Shown here one piece after another: positions 11,720 through 24,327 of a stretch of 64,000 nucleotides of DNA. The notes under the pieces were generated by a model. The model worked only from the letters and a program-made list of their open reading frames with translations. It was not told the origin of the DNA and made no database searches. The DNA comes from Thermothelomyces thermophilus ATCC 42464 (taxonomy: Eukaryota; Ascomycota; Sordariomycetes; Sordariales; Chaetomiaceae): assembly GCF_000226095.1 (NCBI RefSeq), contig NC_016472.1, forward strand, positions 620,001 through 684,000. The letters are read 5' to 3'. Numbering within the stretch: the first letter of the stretch is position 1; every line of letters starts with the position of its first letter. A program made the position numbers and the translations under genes.

Positions 11720-13000
11720 AAAGTGGATGTGGACGGCTTGTTCACCCTCGCTTCCACCCTACCATCCACCCATCCATCCATCCATCCACCCACACCGAAC
11801 GAACAACCCCTTTCGTTCAGTAACTTGGCGAAATTTTCCCAAGCTTTCCAAGCAAGGCAATATCAGGAGGAGCGGCTGGTTCCCTCCCCCCCCCCAAAAA
11901 AATGGTTTCACCGGTAAAGAGCAAAGCAAGGATAGCTAGCTATCTGGATGGCGTGATGCGTCTTATTGGCATTTTTTGTGTGTGTTTATCAGGGGTTTCT
12001 CGTACATACATAACCACCATATCACCACCATACCATCCATCTCACCAGTACTCACCAGTACTCTACAACACATCCCTCCCCCCCCCCGGCGGGGGGGCTC
12101 AGTGCCTTTATCTTAGCTAGATACCATTCGTAACCTAGAGGCCGCATTGGTGTAAAAAGCGAGGTGTAGTGTTTGCGTGTGCTCGAAGGAGGCTTCTGCC
12201 TATTGCCTTGCCTGCCTGCTTCTCTGTCGATCTGTCCGTCTTGCCGAGGACCGTACGGCGGAACAATTTCACTGCCTTGACTCGGCCGGCCTAACTACGA
12301 GTGACTGGCCAGCTGAAACTTGTGACAAGATGAGGGGAATCGGATCAAAGCTCGAAAATACCAAGTCCCTGGTCAGACAGACTTGTTTATTTGCACGACT
12401 CAAACGGTGAAAATTGACTCGAGTACTCTTTCAATGTCTATGGTATCAACCCCGCTTGTCAGAAGAAGTACTCCTAATATGAAATATCAAGGCCTCCTCA
12501 ACCCAATAGAGGAGGGACTCAATCCAACAATCACTTCAGTATGATATGGCGAGAGCAACATCGGATACTGATATGCCAAGTGCTCGGATAGATAGTAGAT
12601 ATTTGCATAAATTAAAAGAGGAAACTCGCCCTCCCTATGCTCTATGGGGTATTTCCAACCAACCCAAAACCGTTACATGTCATGCAGACACTCCTGTCCG
12701 TCCAACCAACCAACCATCTAATCGAACATCTAACCATGCCTGAGCCAATGCGATGTGACTTATGATTCGCCCATGCGACAGCCAAAAGCATACACCTTTA
12801 ACGCCCGCGCTTTATGTTTTTTTTCCTCTCCCCTTCCCTTTTATGATGAATTAGAGCCCCGCCCCTCCACCCATGCCCTTCCCATCTACCAGCAGACAGG
12901 AAGAAGGGAAAGGGGAGAGGGGCGGGAGATGCGAGAAAGAAAAAAAAGAAAACAGAAAAAGAAAAAAAGAACGCGTTCGAGTCAAGCTCGCTCGCTCTCG
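11720..13000. other. Tail-to-tail spacer SWIM gene / sulfate permease
   Basis: Convergent 3' regions. It contains an ATCC tetranucleotide run (about 11762-11790), poly-C/poly-G tracts near 12070-12100 and a purine-rich GA/A stretch (about 12895-12970). No gene is supported. Confidence 0.6.
11762..11790. repeat. (ATCC)n microsatellite
   Basis: Tandem CATC/ATCC tetranucleotide just after the stop of the SWIM gene. Confidence 0.8.
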
Positions 13001-15855
13001 TCAGCGCGGGGAAGAAGTCCCACTCCCGCCGCTCGTCGTCACCATGTCGCTGTCCGCCTTGGCCGAGGCGGCGGCGGCGGCGGCGCCACCGTTCTTGCCG
13101 CCGGCGCCGCTATCGGATGAGTACTCGCGGCGCGCCTCGACGTTGGCGATGGCGCTCTGCAGCGCGCTCGTCAGGTCGACGTGGAACAGGGGGCGGTTGA
13201 TGCCGTGCACGGCGACGGTGCGGCCGGCGTTGAGCGCCGGCGTGCGGCGCGAGGCGAGGTTGACGGCGCCCACGGCGTCAGCGGGCTCCTCCTCGTCGGC
13301 GCCCTCGGGGACGGTGGCCTTCTTGGACAGCGCGGCCTCGAGGTCGTCCGCTGTGGTGGGGTGGTGGTGGTGGGCGCTGGCGTGGCTGTGCGAGTGCAGG
13401 GTCTCGAGGCGGTTGCTGCTCTCGAGCTCCTTCTCGTTGTCCTCGAACTCGGCGGCGGCGGCGGCGCTCTGGGCGCCGCCAATCTCGGCCACGCTGAAGA
13501 TGCTCTTCCACCGCAGGTGGGGCACGTCCGGGCGCATGGTCGGGTAGCCGAAGCCGGCAGCGGCGAGGGCGCGCTTGGTCCAGCGGTTGCTGATGCAGGC
13601 AATGTGCCAGTCGACCGTGTCGGGCGCCGCGTAGCGGTCGAGCTGGTTGCGCACATCGATGAGCTGCTGGACCGAGGTGATGTCCACGTGGTTGACCGAG
13701 CTGAAGTCGAGGATGATGGCCTTGAGCGTGGGCAGCTTGGGGTCCACGTTGTCGGCGACCGCGTTGGTGCCCGCGGCGGCGGCGGCGGCGGCGGCCTTTA
13801 GCTCGCGCCGGGACGGGCCCGGGTTGTTCCACGGGCGGTCGCCGGGCCGCTCGAAGCTCGCGAGGTTGGTCCGCCTCGTGTGGGCAAAGATGTAGTCGGT
13901 CATGTAACTCAGGCTGTGGCTGGCGTTGGTGTAGTTGAAGCCCTCGCTGAAGCGGTAGATGAAGATGCCCGGGTACGGGTTGTCGAGTTCGACCTCCGGA
14001 TTGGAGCCGTCTGCGTGGGTGATGGGAAGGAAGACGTTGCGGAAGGGGGCTTCCGGAGTTCCCGTGAATGTGCCATACTCGGCCCCGCGCTGCGTGTCGC
14101 CGCCAACGACATGGTCGCCGAGCATGGACGCCACCCTGACGCGGCCGAGGAAGCGGCCCTTGGACCTGAGAATGCGGTACAGGAGCATGGCGGCCGAAAG
14201 ACACACGGTGCAGTAGATGCCGTTCTCGATCGTCGAAAACACCGTGACGATAACGCCGACAAAGAAGATGAAGACCTCCAACGGCGAAACCAGCCAGAAG
14301 TGGTAGACGGTGTTTGGTGGGGTAATCAGATCGCCAACGGCATGGATGATGACGGCAGCGAGAGAGGCGTTTGGGATGTAGTAGAAGACGGCCGGGAGGG
14401 CATAGATGGCGAGGAGGACGACGACGGCGGTGATGACACCGGCGAATGGTGTCCGGACGCCGGCCTTGGACTTGATGGCGGTGCGACTGAACGAGCCGGT
14501 AGCGGCGTATCCGCCCAGGAAGGGCCCGAGCATGTTGGTGACGCCGATGGCGACCATCTCCTGCGAGGGGTTGATCGTGTAGTTGTTCACCCGCCCGAAA
14601 GACTTCGAGATGGCGATGTGCTCAATCAGGAGGACGATGACGGTCGCTGGCAGGTAGCCGGCGAGATTGCTGGCAATGCGCTTGTTCAGCACTGGGACCG
14701 CCGCGTTCTGGAAGCCTGCATCGCTCGGGTTGTTTAGTCGCAAGGCTAGAGCACGGCTCAGGCGCGAAACCCACCTCGGGGAACGTGTAACAGGATCTTG
14801 AACTTGACCTCATCCTCGGGAAGACCCCTGTTGACAAGCCAGCTGATCATTGTGTACAAGAGGATGACGAAGACGGTTCTCAGGGTCGAGAGGAAGAAGA
14901 ACAGGCGCTGATGCTGCGGCCACCGCTTCGCAGAGTACGAGCAGGCCGCCCTGAGGAGATAGAGCATCGTAAGAGCGGTGAGACCCATGGCAGCATCCAG
15001 AGTCGTGCGGGGCAGGCCCTGAAGGGTGTGGATGAAGACGATATAGGGGGCTTCGCGGGTTGAGAAGCCCGTGATGCCCATCATGGTGGGGATCTGTCCG
15101 ACCAAGATGTTGATAGCCGATCCGGTCATGAAGGCCGAGAGCGCGGTGAGCGAGATGACGTCGACAATCCATCCGCAGCGGATGAGGCCGATGAACAGGA
15201 CAATGGCTCCCGCCAGGATGGCAAGCGCGGAAGCGATAACATGGCCTGGGACGTCGGGTAAAGTGACGGCCAGATCGGCAACGATGCCGCCGGTAAGCTG
15301 TGACATGACGGCGACCGGCTGCGGCGTTATCAGCGCTCCATCAGATTCTGGGCGGAAGGGGGGGGAAGAACCGGGCTTACACCGATGGTGATGTCCTTGG
15401 ATGTGGCAAAGAACCAGTAAATCAAGACGCCCATAAAGGACGAGTACAAGCCAAACTGGACATCGAGGTTGGCAAGCTTGGCGTAGGCCATGCCCTGGGG
15501 AACGACGACGGCACCAATCGTGATGCCTGCGGGCGGTTAGCGACTATTGTTTCGCATTCAGCAAGGGGCAGCCGTTCTTACCAGCGACGAGATCTCCAAT
15601 GAACCATTGCAGGTTGTAGCGCCCGATCCACGAGAGGAATGGAAAGAGAGACAGGATGTAGTCGTAGACCTCCTTGCCTGACGGGATGAGGTCGTTCAGG
15701 TACTCGAGGACATTGGGAGGCTCCTCCACAAAAGTGTGACCAGTCTCGTTGGAAAGCATAGAGGCCCCCGGCCTCTCCAGTTCCTTGAAAGGGTCATTTT
15801 CCTGGAGTTTGATGCCCAGCGCCCTGGCCACAAAGCGGCCGGCCTTGGGAGGCAT
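13001..15855 (-). CDS. Sulfate permease, SulP family with STAS domain
   Basis: Plasma-membrane sulfate transporter of the cys-14/SutB type, feeding sulfur assimilation. Minus strand, four exons: 15855-15582, 15526-15381, 15318-14775 and 14715-13001, with introns of 55, 62 and 59 bases; phases close to 892 aa. Exon joins rebuild SulP motifs: GDLVAGITIGAVVVPQGMAY (the conserved signature), ATSKDITIGPVAVMSQLTG, and HVPRGFQNAAVPVLN. About 10-14 membrane segments span residues 60-520. The C-terminal STAS domain includes AIILDFSSVNHVDITSVQQL near residue 651. The tail is Ala/His/Ser-rich. The frame is open upstream of the ATG to an acceptor-like TAATTAG at about 15929, so a further 5' exon or a 5'-UTR intron is possible; I saw no good upstream ATG. 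Control by a CYS3/MetR-type factor is expected for the family, but I did not find a site. Confidence 0.92.
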
Positions 15856-18544
15856 CACGCCGTCCGTACTCAGGTCTGGCGAAGATGCGGCCTGGATGCG
15901 TCCGTTGAAGCGGCGCGACGAGGAGGCGCCTAATTACGGACAGGAACGAGCTTAGAGGACCCGATGGAGCCGAGAGAATTGTGCCAATACCGGGTTGATA
16001 GGACGAAACCAAAGCAAGAGGAAAAGAAGCGCCCCCTTAGATATGAAAAGTAGAGCTGAGAATGTCCTCGACTTGGACTCCGAATCGCAGTTAAGAGGGT
16101 TGACCGGGGCTTGCCCGGGGCTTGCCCGTAGTGGTCCCGAGATCTGAAATCAAAGGTAGCGGATCCCTGGAGATGCGGAGAGCGGGCTTCAGCCGGATGG
16201 CGCAATCGCTACATTGCCTATCACAGCTAGCGGCGGGAGTTCAGTAGTGGAACTCGGCATGGGGACCAGCATCACATATTGCTCGTTGCGCGCCTAGAAA
16301 AACTGGGTTTTCTCTTCTCATTGGAGTTGGCGACAGGTGAGGGGGCGAAAGACGAACCGTTTGGCAGGGAAGCCGTAAAGAAGGTGCCATGATCGAATCA
16401 GGTGAACATTCGGTAGCCCCGCGCCTACCTAAGTAGGAGTATGTACAACTGTACCTCTGCGATCTCTTCTCAACGCGACTACCCAGTAAAACAAGCTCAA
16501 CGTAAAGTGCGCATACGGATTGTAACTTGCGGTTTGGGGGTTGAGGTGCCATTGCAGGAGGGCGTTAGGTGTGCCGTGCCAGGCGACGAATGGGACTGCT
16601 AGGTGGCGATGATGCAATCGGGCCCCATTGATGATGTGCTCGCCAAGTTTGTAGCCTCAAAAGCTTGACCCCCACGCCTGCCACGCTAGCACACCTGGAC
16701 TACAGTAATCCGTACTCCGAGCTTGCCGAGCTCGTTCGGCCGAGGTGCTTTTCACGACCTGGGGCGATACATAACTGCAGCTCTGTAGATTTTATTTATT
16801 GTCTAGGCTCTTCCCAGGTCCGGTGGTCTTCCTACATCGGTCGCCTACGTGTGTGTCATGACTTCGCGGTGAGGGGCGAATGCACGCTCCGCATTCGCTT
16901 CTGCCCAGCCGCTCACAACAGCTTATCCTTGTTTGAATTCGGACGATGGAAAACCTAGGCCCTAGATTGGCCTCCCCAGAACAAACGGGGACGAAGATGC
17001 AAAGAAGATACAAAGTTGAAGAAAATGTATGTGAAAAAGGGCAAATAGGAGAGACAAGTTTGATGTGGCGGGACCAAAAAAGCAAAAAAAAAAAGAAAAA
17101 AAGAAAAAAAAAGATAATATGCAAGAAACATAGTATTCCACGGCATCATTAGGAAAATGCGCGCGAAAATGAAAATAAATGAATTAAATGACGGGCTGTG
17201 TAATGTACGGAGTACAATTAGTGGTCCGAAGCATTGACGCGAGTGCGCCGGCTCATTTTCCCATCGTTCGAACGTCAGGATACTTTAAGGCGGCGACTGT
17301 TGTGCTGTCAAACCCCAAGTTGGAGTGCGCTAGGTCTACCAGAGTAAGGCGCCAATTGAGTAAGGGTGCCCTCTACTACGAGGGTATGCCTATGTATAGG
17401 AGAACTTTGCACTTATTCTTATAGAGAGAAAAAGAAAGGGGATAAGGAGGGAAGGGAGAAAAGGAAAAAAAGAAAGAAAAGGGAAAAAGGGAAAAAAAAA
17501 AGGATCAGTTAGAAAGGACGAGAGATAAGAGGTTTGCCTAGACCTCTTCGTTTATGATGTCAAAGGTGCTCCGGGACGGAATCTTAGAACATTACGGCCA
17601 GACCCCGTGTTCACATCTGACATTCCCCGGACGCGTTACGACGACTGCGGGCCAATCCCAACGCAGCAGGTATCCTATTCGGGAAGCTGAGACAAGAGAC
17701 TGTTTGAGATCGGATGAAAACTGAACCGGAGACGCTGGATTGTCAGTGGGGCCTCCAGCCATAGGACGTTAATATCGCGATATATCGATATAGAATTTGT
17801 CAATTGTTAAGTTTGAAATGACTGTTGGGAAGAACTCTTCGCGTTTGTTAGAAATTTTGAGCGACCGGCATCACTTGTTGGGCAAAGTCGCGTTTTTTCT
17901 TTGGGAGCTTGGACTAACTATTCGAAACGGGAAAGGTGGTGGGGAGCTTTTCATTAATACTGCCAGAGTCGAGTCGAGCAAGACCCGGAGGCAAGGAAGC
18001 CCAGTGGGGCATGTAACTCTTCTCGATCAGGAAGCGAAGGCCCCATCCAGCTCCGGAGAAGACCGTTAAAAGAGATCTACACTACACTACAAACTCGGAT
18101 GATCGGGACTAGGATATCGGCAGGCAATGAGTTCGTCCGGGTTAACATGCGAAATGAATAACTAATTGTAGTACTGCGTAGTTACAGTCACTTAGTTGCT
18201 CCGTAATTCGTAGTGCTGCGTAAAGTACTTCTCCAAAAGCCCGCCAGAAGGCAGCTCTTGAGGGAAAAACGAAGCTCATTGGCTCGATCGTGGGCGCGGT
18301 GCCGCGAAATGAACACGCGGGCACCTCCCTGCAGAAGGTACGGAGTAACAACCTAACCTACTCGCCTTCCAAGGTTTCGCGTTCGTCCAGCCTCCCGCTA
18401 GGATTGGGCCCCAAACATCCACCGCGCCGCCCAAAGCTTTTGTTCTCGGTTGCCGGGGCGCTGCACGGCACCGACGACGTCTTTTTTTTTTTTCTTCAGA
18501 GTCGTTTCCAACATTGTCCCAAGTGTTTCGGCAAACCGTTGAAA
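15856..18544. other. Head-to-head spacer sulfate permease / bub2
   Basis: About 2.7 kb holding both promoters. It has purine-rich low-complexity blocks (about 17085-17115 and 17425-17505), an AT-rich palindromic patch near 17775-17790 (CGCGATATATCGATATAG), and three copies of the TACG(G/C)AGTAC motif family (17205-17215, 18171-18180, 18338-18347). No gene is supported. Confidence 0.55.
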
Positions 18545-20285
18545 ATGACCCGCCGTAGTTTCAATCAATTCGACAGGCTACCGAGTCCCACCAGGGAGGC
18601 CCTGTCTCCTCCGCCGGGGCTCCTCCCGACCGCGCTACAGCTCCACCCGCCTTCAAACCCCGGCGCGCAACGAACGCTCAGGAGATTACAGTCGGCTCAT
18701 AGCTTGGGAGCAAAGGCCGCTGCCCAGACGTCGCTCATTTCGCAGCAGCAGCAGAGACTCCAGCTCCATCAACACCACTTCCAATATTTGGACCAGCACC
18801 TTCAGCCGCACCCTCCTGCTGCTCCCGCTCCCGCTCCCGCTCTCGCTCCCGCTCCTGCTCCAGCCCCGAATCTCGCTCCCGTGAGAAGATATGCGAGCAT
18901 CACCCGCTCGCCACAGAGAGCACGCTCCAACAGCGACGCAGCCCCAATTCCCAACGCCGCCCAGATCAACAGGGCAGCCATGACGGCAGCCACAGCAACA
19001 CGACGCTCCGCTCTGAGCAAGCGGTCCCTCGCCGCCGACGCCATGTCCCTCGACCGGCTGCTGCGGGAGGGACCTCCGGATGGCGACGTCGAAGGGGCCC
19101 TTGAGAGCGCGCGGCTCAAGATCCTCGACCAGGGCATCAAGTCCGACAGCGACGGCATGGTGAGCAGCCCCCCTACGTCCATACACACAATTAAACAAAC
19201 AAGAGAGAATCGTTCCTGGGGCGCCCAGTCTTTAGTCGGGCCACTGACTCGGGGAATCCAAAACAGTCCTCACTCCGCATCTACGTCTGGCTCATCCTCC
19301 TCAACGCGCCCATGCTCGAGACCGACGCCTACCTTGCCCTCATCCACCGCGGCGCCTCCCCGGCCTACTCCAAGATCCGTAACGACACCTTCCGCACCCT
19401 GTCCACCGACCCCCTCTTCCGACGCCGCGTGAGCGAGGCGAGCTTGATACGCTTGCTCAATGCCTTCGCCTGGACGCTCCACGACGCCCGCGAGGTGCGC
19501 ACCCGGGACCCGAGCGTAGCTAGCAGCACGCGACGCTCGCTGGACCAATCGAGCAGCCGGCCCGGCACGGGCTACGGGAGCGACTACGGAAGTCCGGCTT
19601 CCTCGCCCGCGGCCAAGCGAGCACGCGCCCTGACGCTGACGACCGAGGGCTCCGTCGCCAGCGTGACGGCCGAGCCCGGCACGTACGTCCAGGGCATGAA
19701 CGTGCTGGCAGCGCCCTTCCTGTACGCCGCCCGCAGCGAGGCCGAGGCGTTCGTCGCCTTCCACCAGCTGCTGACCAAAGAATGCCCCGGCTACATCCGC
19801 GGCGCCATGGACGGGGTGCACAAGGGCCTGGCCCTGGTCGACAAGGTGCTGGCCATCGTCGATCCCAAGCTCAGCCAGCACCTGCTTTCCAAGAACCTGT
19901 CCGCCGAGATATACGCCTTCCCGTCTGTCCTGACCCTCTGCGCTTGCACGCCTCCCTTGCCCGAGGTCTTGCGCCTCTGGGATTTCCTCTTCGCCTATGG
20001 ACCTCACCTCAACATCCTCTGCATCGTAGCACAGCTGATCATGATCCGCAGCAAGATCATGGAGTCGCCCAGGTACGTGAATCCACCCGTAACTTTTTTT
20101 CTATGTTGAATTTCTCGTCGGGGTAGGAACACAAACTGACGGACGGCCGCCAATTCCTCAGCCCCAACAAGCTCCTCCGCTCGTTCCCGGCGCTACAGGC
20201 CGACCAGATCAAACGCACCACGCTCGCCATAATCAAGATGATCCCCGACGACGTCTACGCCGAAATCGTCGCTCACGCCCGATAG
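18545..20285 (+). CDS. bub2: TBC-domain GTPase-activating protein, Bub2/Cdc16 type
   Basis: GAP subunit (with Bfa1/Byr4) for the Tem1/Spg1 GTPase at spindle pole bodies; restrains the mitotic-exit/septation-initiation network. Exons are 18545-19159, 19267-20072 and 20162-20285; GT-AG introns of 107 and 89 bases close to 514 aa. Catalytic fingers are present: arginine finger IRNDTFRT (Arg about 248) and glutamine finger YVQGMN (Gln about 347). The later block AEIYAFPSVLTLCACTPPLPEVLRLWD is diagnostic of Bub2/Cdc16, as is the end SPNKLLRSFPALQ. Unusual: about 200 residues of low-complexity N-terminus (His/Gln and Pro-Ala repeats, about 18750-18880) and a Ser/Arg-rich insert of about 65 residues between the two fingers. 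ATG 18545 is the first after a poly-T tract; the frame stays open further upstream. Confidence 0.92.
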
Positions 20286-22839
20286 GACGGCCACGCGCGA
20301 ACATACGCAAACACGACTGCACAAACGGACGACGGCACCGGCTCGAACGTCGAGTCGACCGGGCTGCTCCACCCCCTTCCGCATACTTACCGGAGCATTC
20401 CTTCAAACCCGGGCATGGAAAGCCCGTCGCTTGCTTGTGCACAAACCATCAAGCCGCAATTGCCACGTCGGATCGCCGGCACGCCGGCCGGGCCAGACGA
20501 GGCTGGCAGGCGTCGAAGGGCGGCGGCCGCGGTACCTGGTTGCCACAGCACCCGCCCGGTCCGAACTGCCACAGAAGATGGCAGAAGAAGAAAAAAAAGT
20601 ACCAAACCGAAAGGGCCTCCCCCCGCTCGTCCTCTTCCCCAAATGTGAAACTAGCCACCACGTTTAATGCCGCGCAGTTATGCGGGTAAATGCGGCGCCA
20701 CGGGGAAACATCTCCCGTGGCCTTCAGTCCTTCCAATCTCGGCAAAGAAGCCCCGCGGAGCTGATCACCATTTGACACGTCCACAGATCATGCAGTAAGA
20801 AGAGTACGAGCGGGCTGGATAGATGAACGGGCCATTTCTGTTCCCCCCCCCCCCCCCGGGGGAGTCCCGGACATGTTCATCATCGTTTTTAGGGGCATTT
20901 GCAGACGGACCACCTCGCAGGCAACCGAAACCACCCCAACGTCTCGAATGCTGCATGTCTCTCGCTCATTGCCGGAGTATCGCAGACTACCTTACCAGCA
21001 CCGGACGGGCGAGCAGGCAGACAAGGGAAGGCAGGGGCATGTAGGGGAGAGGCAGGCGATGCTGCGGAGGATGATGACGATGACGCCAGAAACGCGCGAT
21101 GCAAAAATCATACGATGGTGCTTGGGTAGATAGAGAAGGCGTTCAAAAGTATGTATATACGGCTGGAAAACGCCGGGAGGCGTCAATGGGTCTTAAAGAA
21201 GAAGGCTTTATACTTGGCTTGGACTTGTTCTCCCTAGGTTTGAATTGGTTTTCTACAGGAGAAGAAAACAAGTTGAAAGAACAGAGGGAACAAAAGGTAA
21301 ACAAATAATAACATCAATAATATTATCAACCACATTCTCCCTTGGTGCAGCAAATGCCACAAGAGTAGTTCTCTTTGCCGTTACTCTCGCGTCTTGCTTT
21401 TCATGATACTGAAAATGTATGTATTGCTGTGTCCAACAACGTTAGAAGATTCTACCTTTGAAGACCGTTATCTATGCCCGCAAAAAAAGAACACATCCCT
21501 TCATCGCGTCCATCCCGACTACTATTACCAACCCTAACAGCCCCACGGCCATCTTCTAATAATTATGCAACGCTGTCCGACCAGGCTACCCTCCTGCGAG
21601 CCCCCGACTCACCAGTTTCTTCCTTCTTCTAGTCTACATCTATACTCTACACTACGACGCCAACGCTAATAATGCTCGACACAAATCCCACCTAACTACC
21701 CAACTCCGCTCGTTTTTGTCTGCTCGTTGCTCCATCCGTCACCAAGCAGATGGGACCCTTCTTCATAATTAACCCCGTCATCTCGCATACCACGTGCATG
21801 TCATCGTCCCATGATCCAATGCCTCAACGCCCCATATATCCCTAATATTCCCGGCCTTCTCACGCCGTTGACATGTTAGGGCCTTAACACGGGCCACTCG
21901 CCCCTGTTCTCGGTAAATCCAAGCTCAAAAGAAGAGAAAAAACAACACCGACAGGAGATTTTTTGACCTGTCCAACTGTCCCCTGGCCGTAAAAAGAGGA
22001 GCAGCAAAAGAATCCCCACAAGGCGTCAAATAGGCGATTTCCCAGGGTCTATCTCGGCCGGAGGGAAGCAGGAAGAACTGCCCACGCAACTACCGCGGCT
22101 ATGGTCCGGCATCGGAACGGACATGGTGGCCCGCCCCGCTCCGTTCTGGGAGTTGCCGTCCGACTCGTCGACTCTGGCCCAGCCGCGCTGCCATAATCCA
22201 CGATAGCTGCCGTGATGAGACGATTCCTGTACGGGTACCCCGGTGACCGGCATGTTTTAGCTTCAACGCGGAAGATCAAAAGCCTGTGGGTGTCTGAGAG
22301 CCGCAAATAAAGCGAAAATGACCTGGGGACGCCTTGTTCGAACCTCGGGCTCCGGGATGCAAGATATTGGCACGCTGTATCCCCAAATGATTTGAATGAG
22401 AGGCCACGCCGCCGGCCGCCGGGACATACGGTCGCAATCACGGCAGAGGCGGGGTCCGGCCAATCCGTCATGGGAAGCGGCGTCGACCGAGTATCAACGG
22501 CTGTAAGGACGAATCGCCAACCGTGGATACACATGAGACGACGCAGGACTTGGAACGGGGTCATTTCGGACCCAGAACCGTCCAAGTGTCCCATCTTCTT
22601 CTCCAAACGGCATTGGCGCCGATGGTGCGGTGCAAGGCCACGGGCCCTTTGTTCTAAAGTCACGTTTTGTGACAGCGGGCTGAAGGCCGCCACACAAGAC
22701 GAATGGGGGGGGAGCCGCTCCAGGTCCCCTAATGCTGTCAAAGGGACGCAACGGCTGCTGTCCCAAAGATGGGGACGAGTTTCAAACTTGCTCTGGCGAG
22801 GCAACTCCCGAGAGAGAGAGCGAAACGATACACGCGAGC
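20286..22839. other. Tail-to-tail spacer bub2 / PAQR gene
   Basis: About 2.5 kb between convergent genes. It contains a poly-C run (20843-20857) and AT-richer sequence at about 21300-21960. A long open frame on the minus strand (22049-22855) has no recognisable domain and overlaps others on the opposite strand, so I do not call it a gene. Confidence 0.55.
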
Positions 22840-24327
22840 CTAGTATGCCGCGCAACCGTCCTTGGCAAGCCTGAAGGCATGAGAGAAAAAGTCCTGCATG
22901 GCCGTGTAGTGGAACAAGATCCCGCCCAGGACGGCAACGTGCCAGAGGTTGTGGCTGCCGCCGACGTAGTCAAACATGCCCGGGCACCAGCGCTCCGGCA
23001 CCTTGCTGGCATAGACGAGCGCGCCGAGGAAATACACGGCAAGCGATTTCGCAATCGGGGTGTAGAACTCCAAGACCGCCCCGGGGCTGCGCGTGAGAGA
23101 GAGCTGCAAGATCGGGAGGAACCCGGTGGCCGAGAGCGCAACGTAGAAGGCGACTCTGGCCCACGCCATGTCGGCGCCGTTGAAGCGGGGATGCCACGGC
23201 AGGATAACGCCGCCGACGCCGAGCAGAGCCGTCGTGACCATGTAAACCCAGCGGCTCACGGGCTCGCAGTAGAAGGCGGTGTACTCGGTGGTCATGATGG
23301 AGGCGGCGATCAGCAGCGAGATGCCCGTGTAGTCGACGCAGGCGAACATGGAGATGAGACTGACGTCGGCGACCGAGTTCATGGTGTGCCATATGACGCT
23401 GCAGACCAGGCACTGGCAGGCGGCAAAGAAGAAGACGGCGGCGATGAAGACGTCGGCCTTGGAGCTCAGGGAGAAGTTGGTGCTCGTGGGGTAAAAGTAG
23501 AAGGCGACGGCCAGGACGAGAACGAGGCCGATGGTGTGGGACCAGATGTTGACGAGCTCGTTCGAGAAGGAAAAGACCGACCGCACGCAGGCGAGCTTGG
23601 TCTCGGAGAAGCGGTAGCCCCTGATGATATGCGGGTTGGTCCGCCAGGGTACCGGCAAATCCTCGTAGCGGAGCAGGCCGTGCTCCCGGGCGCGAGCGAT
23701 GGCGCGTTGAATATGGTCCTCGAGCGACTCGGCTGCGCGCTTCGCCCTCTCAATGCCCTCGTCCACGACGCGGTGCGCCTCGTCCATGAGGGTCTCGGCC
23801 GCATTGGTCAAGCCTTTCTCCCGGAACCTGGCCGCCTGGTCCTCCATCTCTTGCAGCATCCCGTCGAGTAGCTCGATGCTGACTTTCGCCTTTTCGTTGA
23901 GCGAGCCCGCCGCGGCCAAGGCCTCGTGATAACCGGACTCGAGGGTGTCGACCACGACTTGCAGCTTCCTCCGTCCGGCACCCATGAATTCCTCCGAGAC
24001 CTGCGAGCATCGTGTCCGGACGGCCTTAAGGGTATCGAACGCGGCCGAGATGCTCGAGTCCAAGCTGAGCTCTCCATAATTCTCCCAATACTCGAGTCGC
24101 CGCTCAAGATCAGTCAGCAGCAGGTCCAGCTTGAGGAGCAGGCCTTCCTCCCCATCCATGATTTGGTTAACGATAGACTTCCTCCTCGGCATGATGTGAG
24201 AGTGGCGCCGCTTCCGCGCAGCGGCCCGGTCTGTGGCCTGGGCTCCCGACGACATGCCCCTGGGGGCATCGTCGCAAGAGCCAAAGGTAAACGGGGCGGG
24301 GCACCCCATGTTGGATGAAACATCCAT
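22840..24327 (-). CDS. izh3: PAQR / haemolysin-III family membrane protein, Izh3-like
   Basis: Seven-helix membrane protein of the progestin/adipoQ receptor family, related to yeast Izh proteins in zinc/sterol homeostasis. Single exon, 495 aa. The N-terminal half (to about residue 235) is soluble, with long heptad-like helices (SLNEKAKVSIELLDGMLQEM and others), the extended N-terminus that separates Izh3 from the shorter Izh1/2/4. The PAQR core follows: FSNELVNIWSHTIG (first motif), SVIWH with Asp in FACVDYTG (second), and HNLWH with LFHYTAMQDFF near the C-terminus (third). The Ser/His, Asp and paired His residues that bind zinc in adiponectin receptors are all present. Assignment to Izh3 rests on the long N-terminus and is an inference. 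Confidence 0.88.
   Translation of the reverse strand: MDVSSNMGCPAPFTFGSCDDAPRGMSSGAQATDRAAARKRRHSHIMPRRKSIVNQIMDGEEGLLLKLDLLLTDLERRLEYWENYGELSLDSSISAAFDTLKAVRTRCSQVSEEFMGAGRRKLQVVVDTLESGYHEALAAAGSLNEKAKVSIELLDGMLQEMEDQAARFREKGLTNAAETLMDEAHRVVDEGIERAKRAAESLEDHIQRAIARAREHGLLRYEDLPVPWRTNPHIIRGYRFSETKLACVRSVFSFSNELVNIWSHTIGLVLVLAVAFYFYPTSTNFSLSSKADVFIAAVFFFAACQCLVCSVIWHTMNSVADVSLISMFACVDYTGISLLIAASIMTTEYTAFYCEPVSRWVYMVTTALLGVGGVILPWHPRFNGADMAWARVAFYVALSATGFLPILQLSLTRSPGAVLEFYTPIAKSLAVYFLGALVYASKVPERWCPGMFDYVGGSHNLWHVAVLGGILFHYTAMQDFFSHAFRLAKDGCAAY

Noticed and set aside
13181-14737. Long plus-strand open frames opposite the sulfate permease
   Set aside because: They are shadows of GC-rich coding DNA on the minus strand, with Val/Gly/Ala-rich composition and no family motif.
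16946-17152. Lys-rich open frame near 17 kb
   Set aside because: It comes from a purine-rich low-complexity tract, not from a conserved protein.
22049-22855. 268-codon open frame on the minus strand, just downstream of the PAQR gene
   Set aside because: It has no domain or motif, overlaps other open frames on the opposite strand, and lies in the 3' region between two convergent genes.
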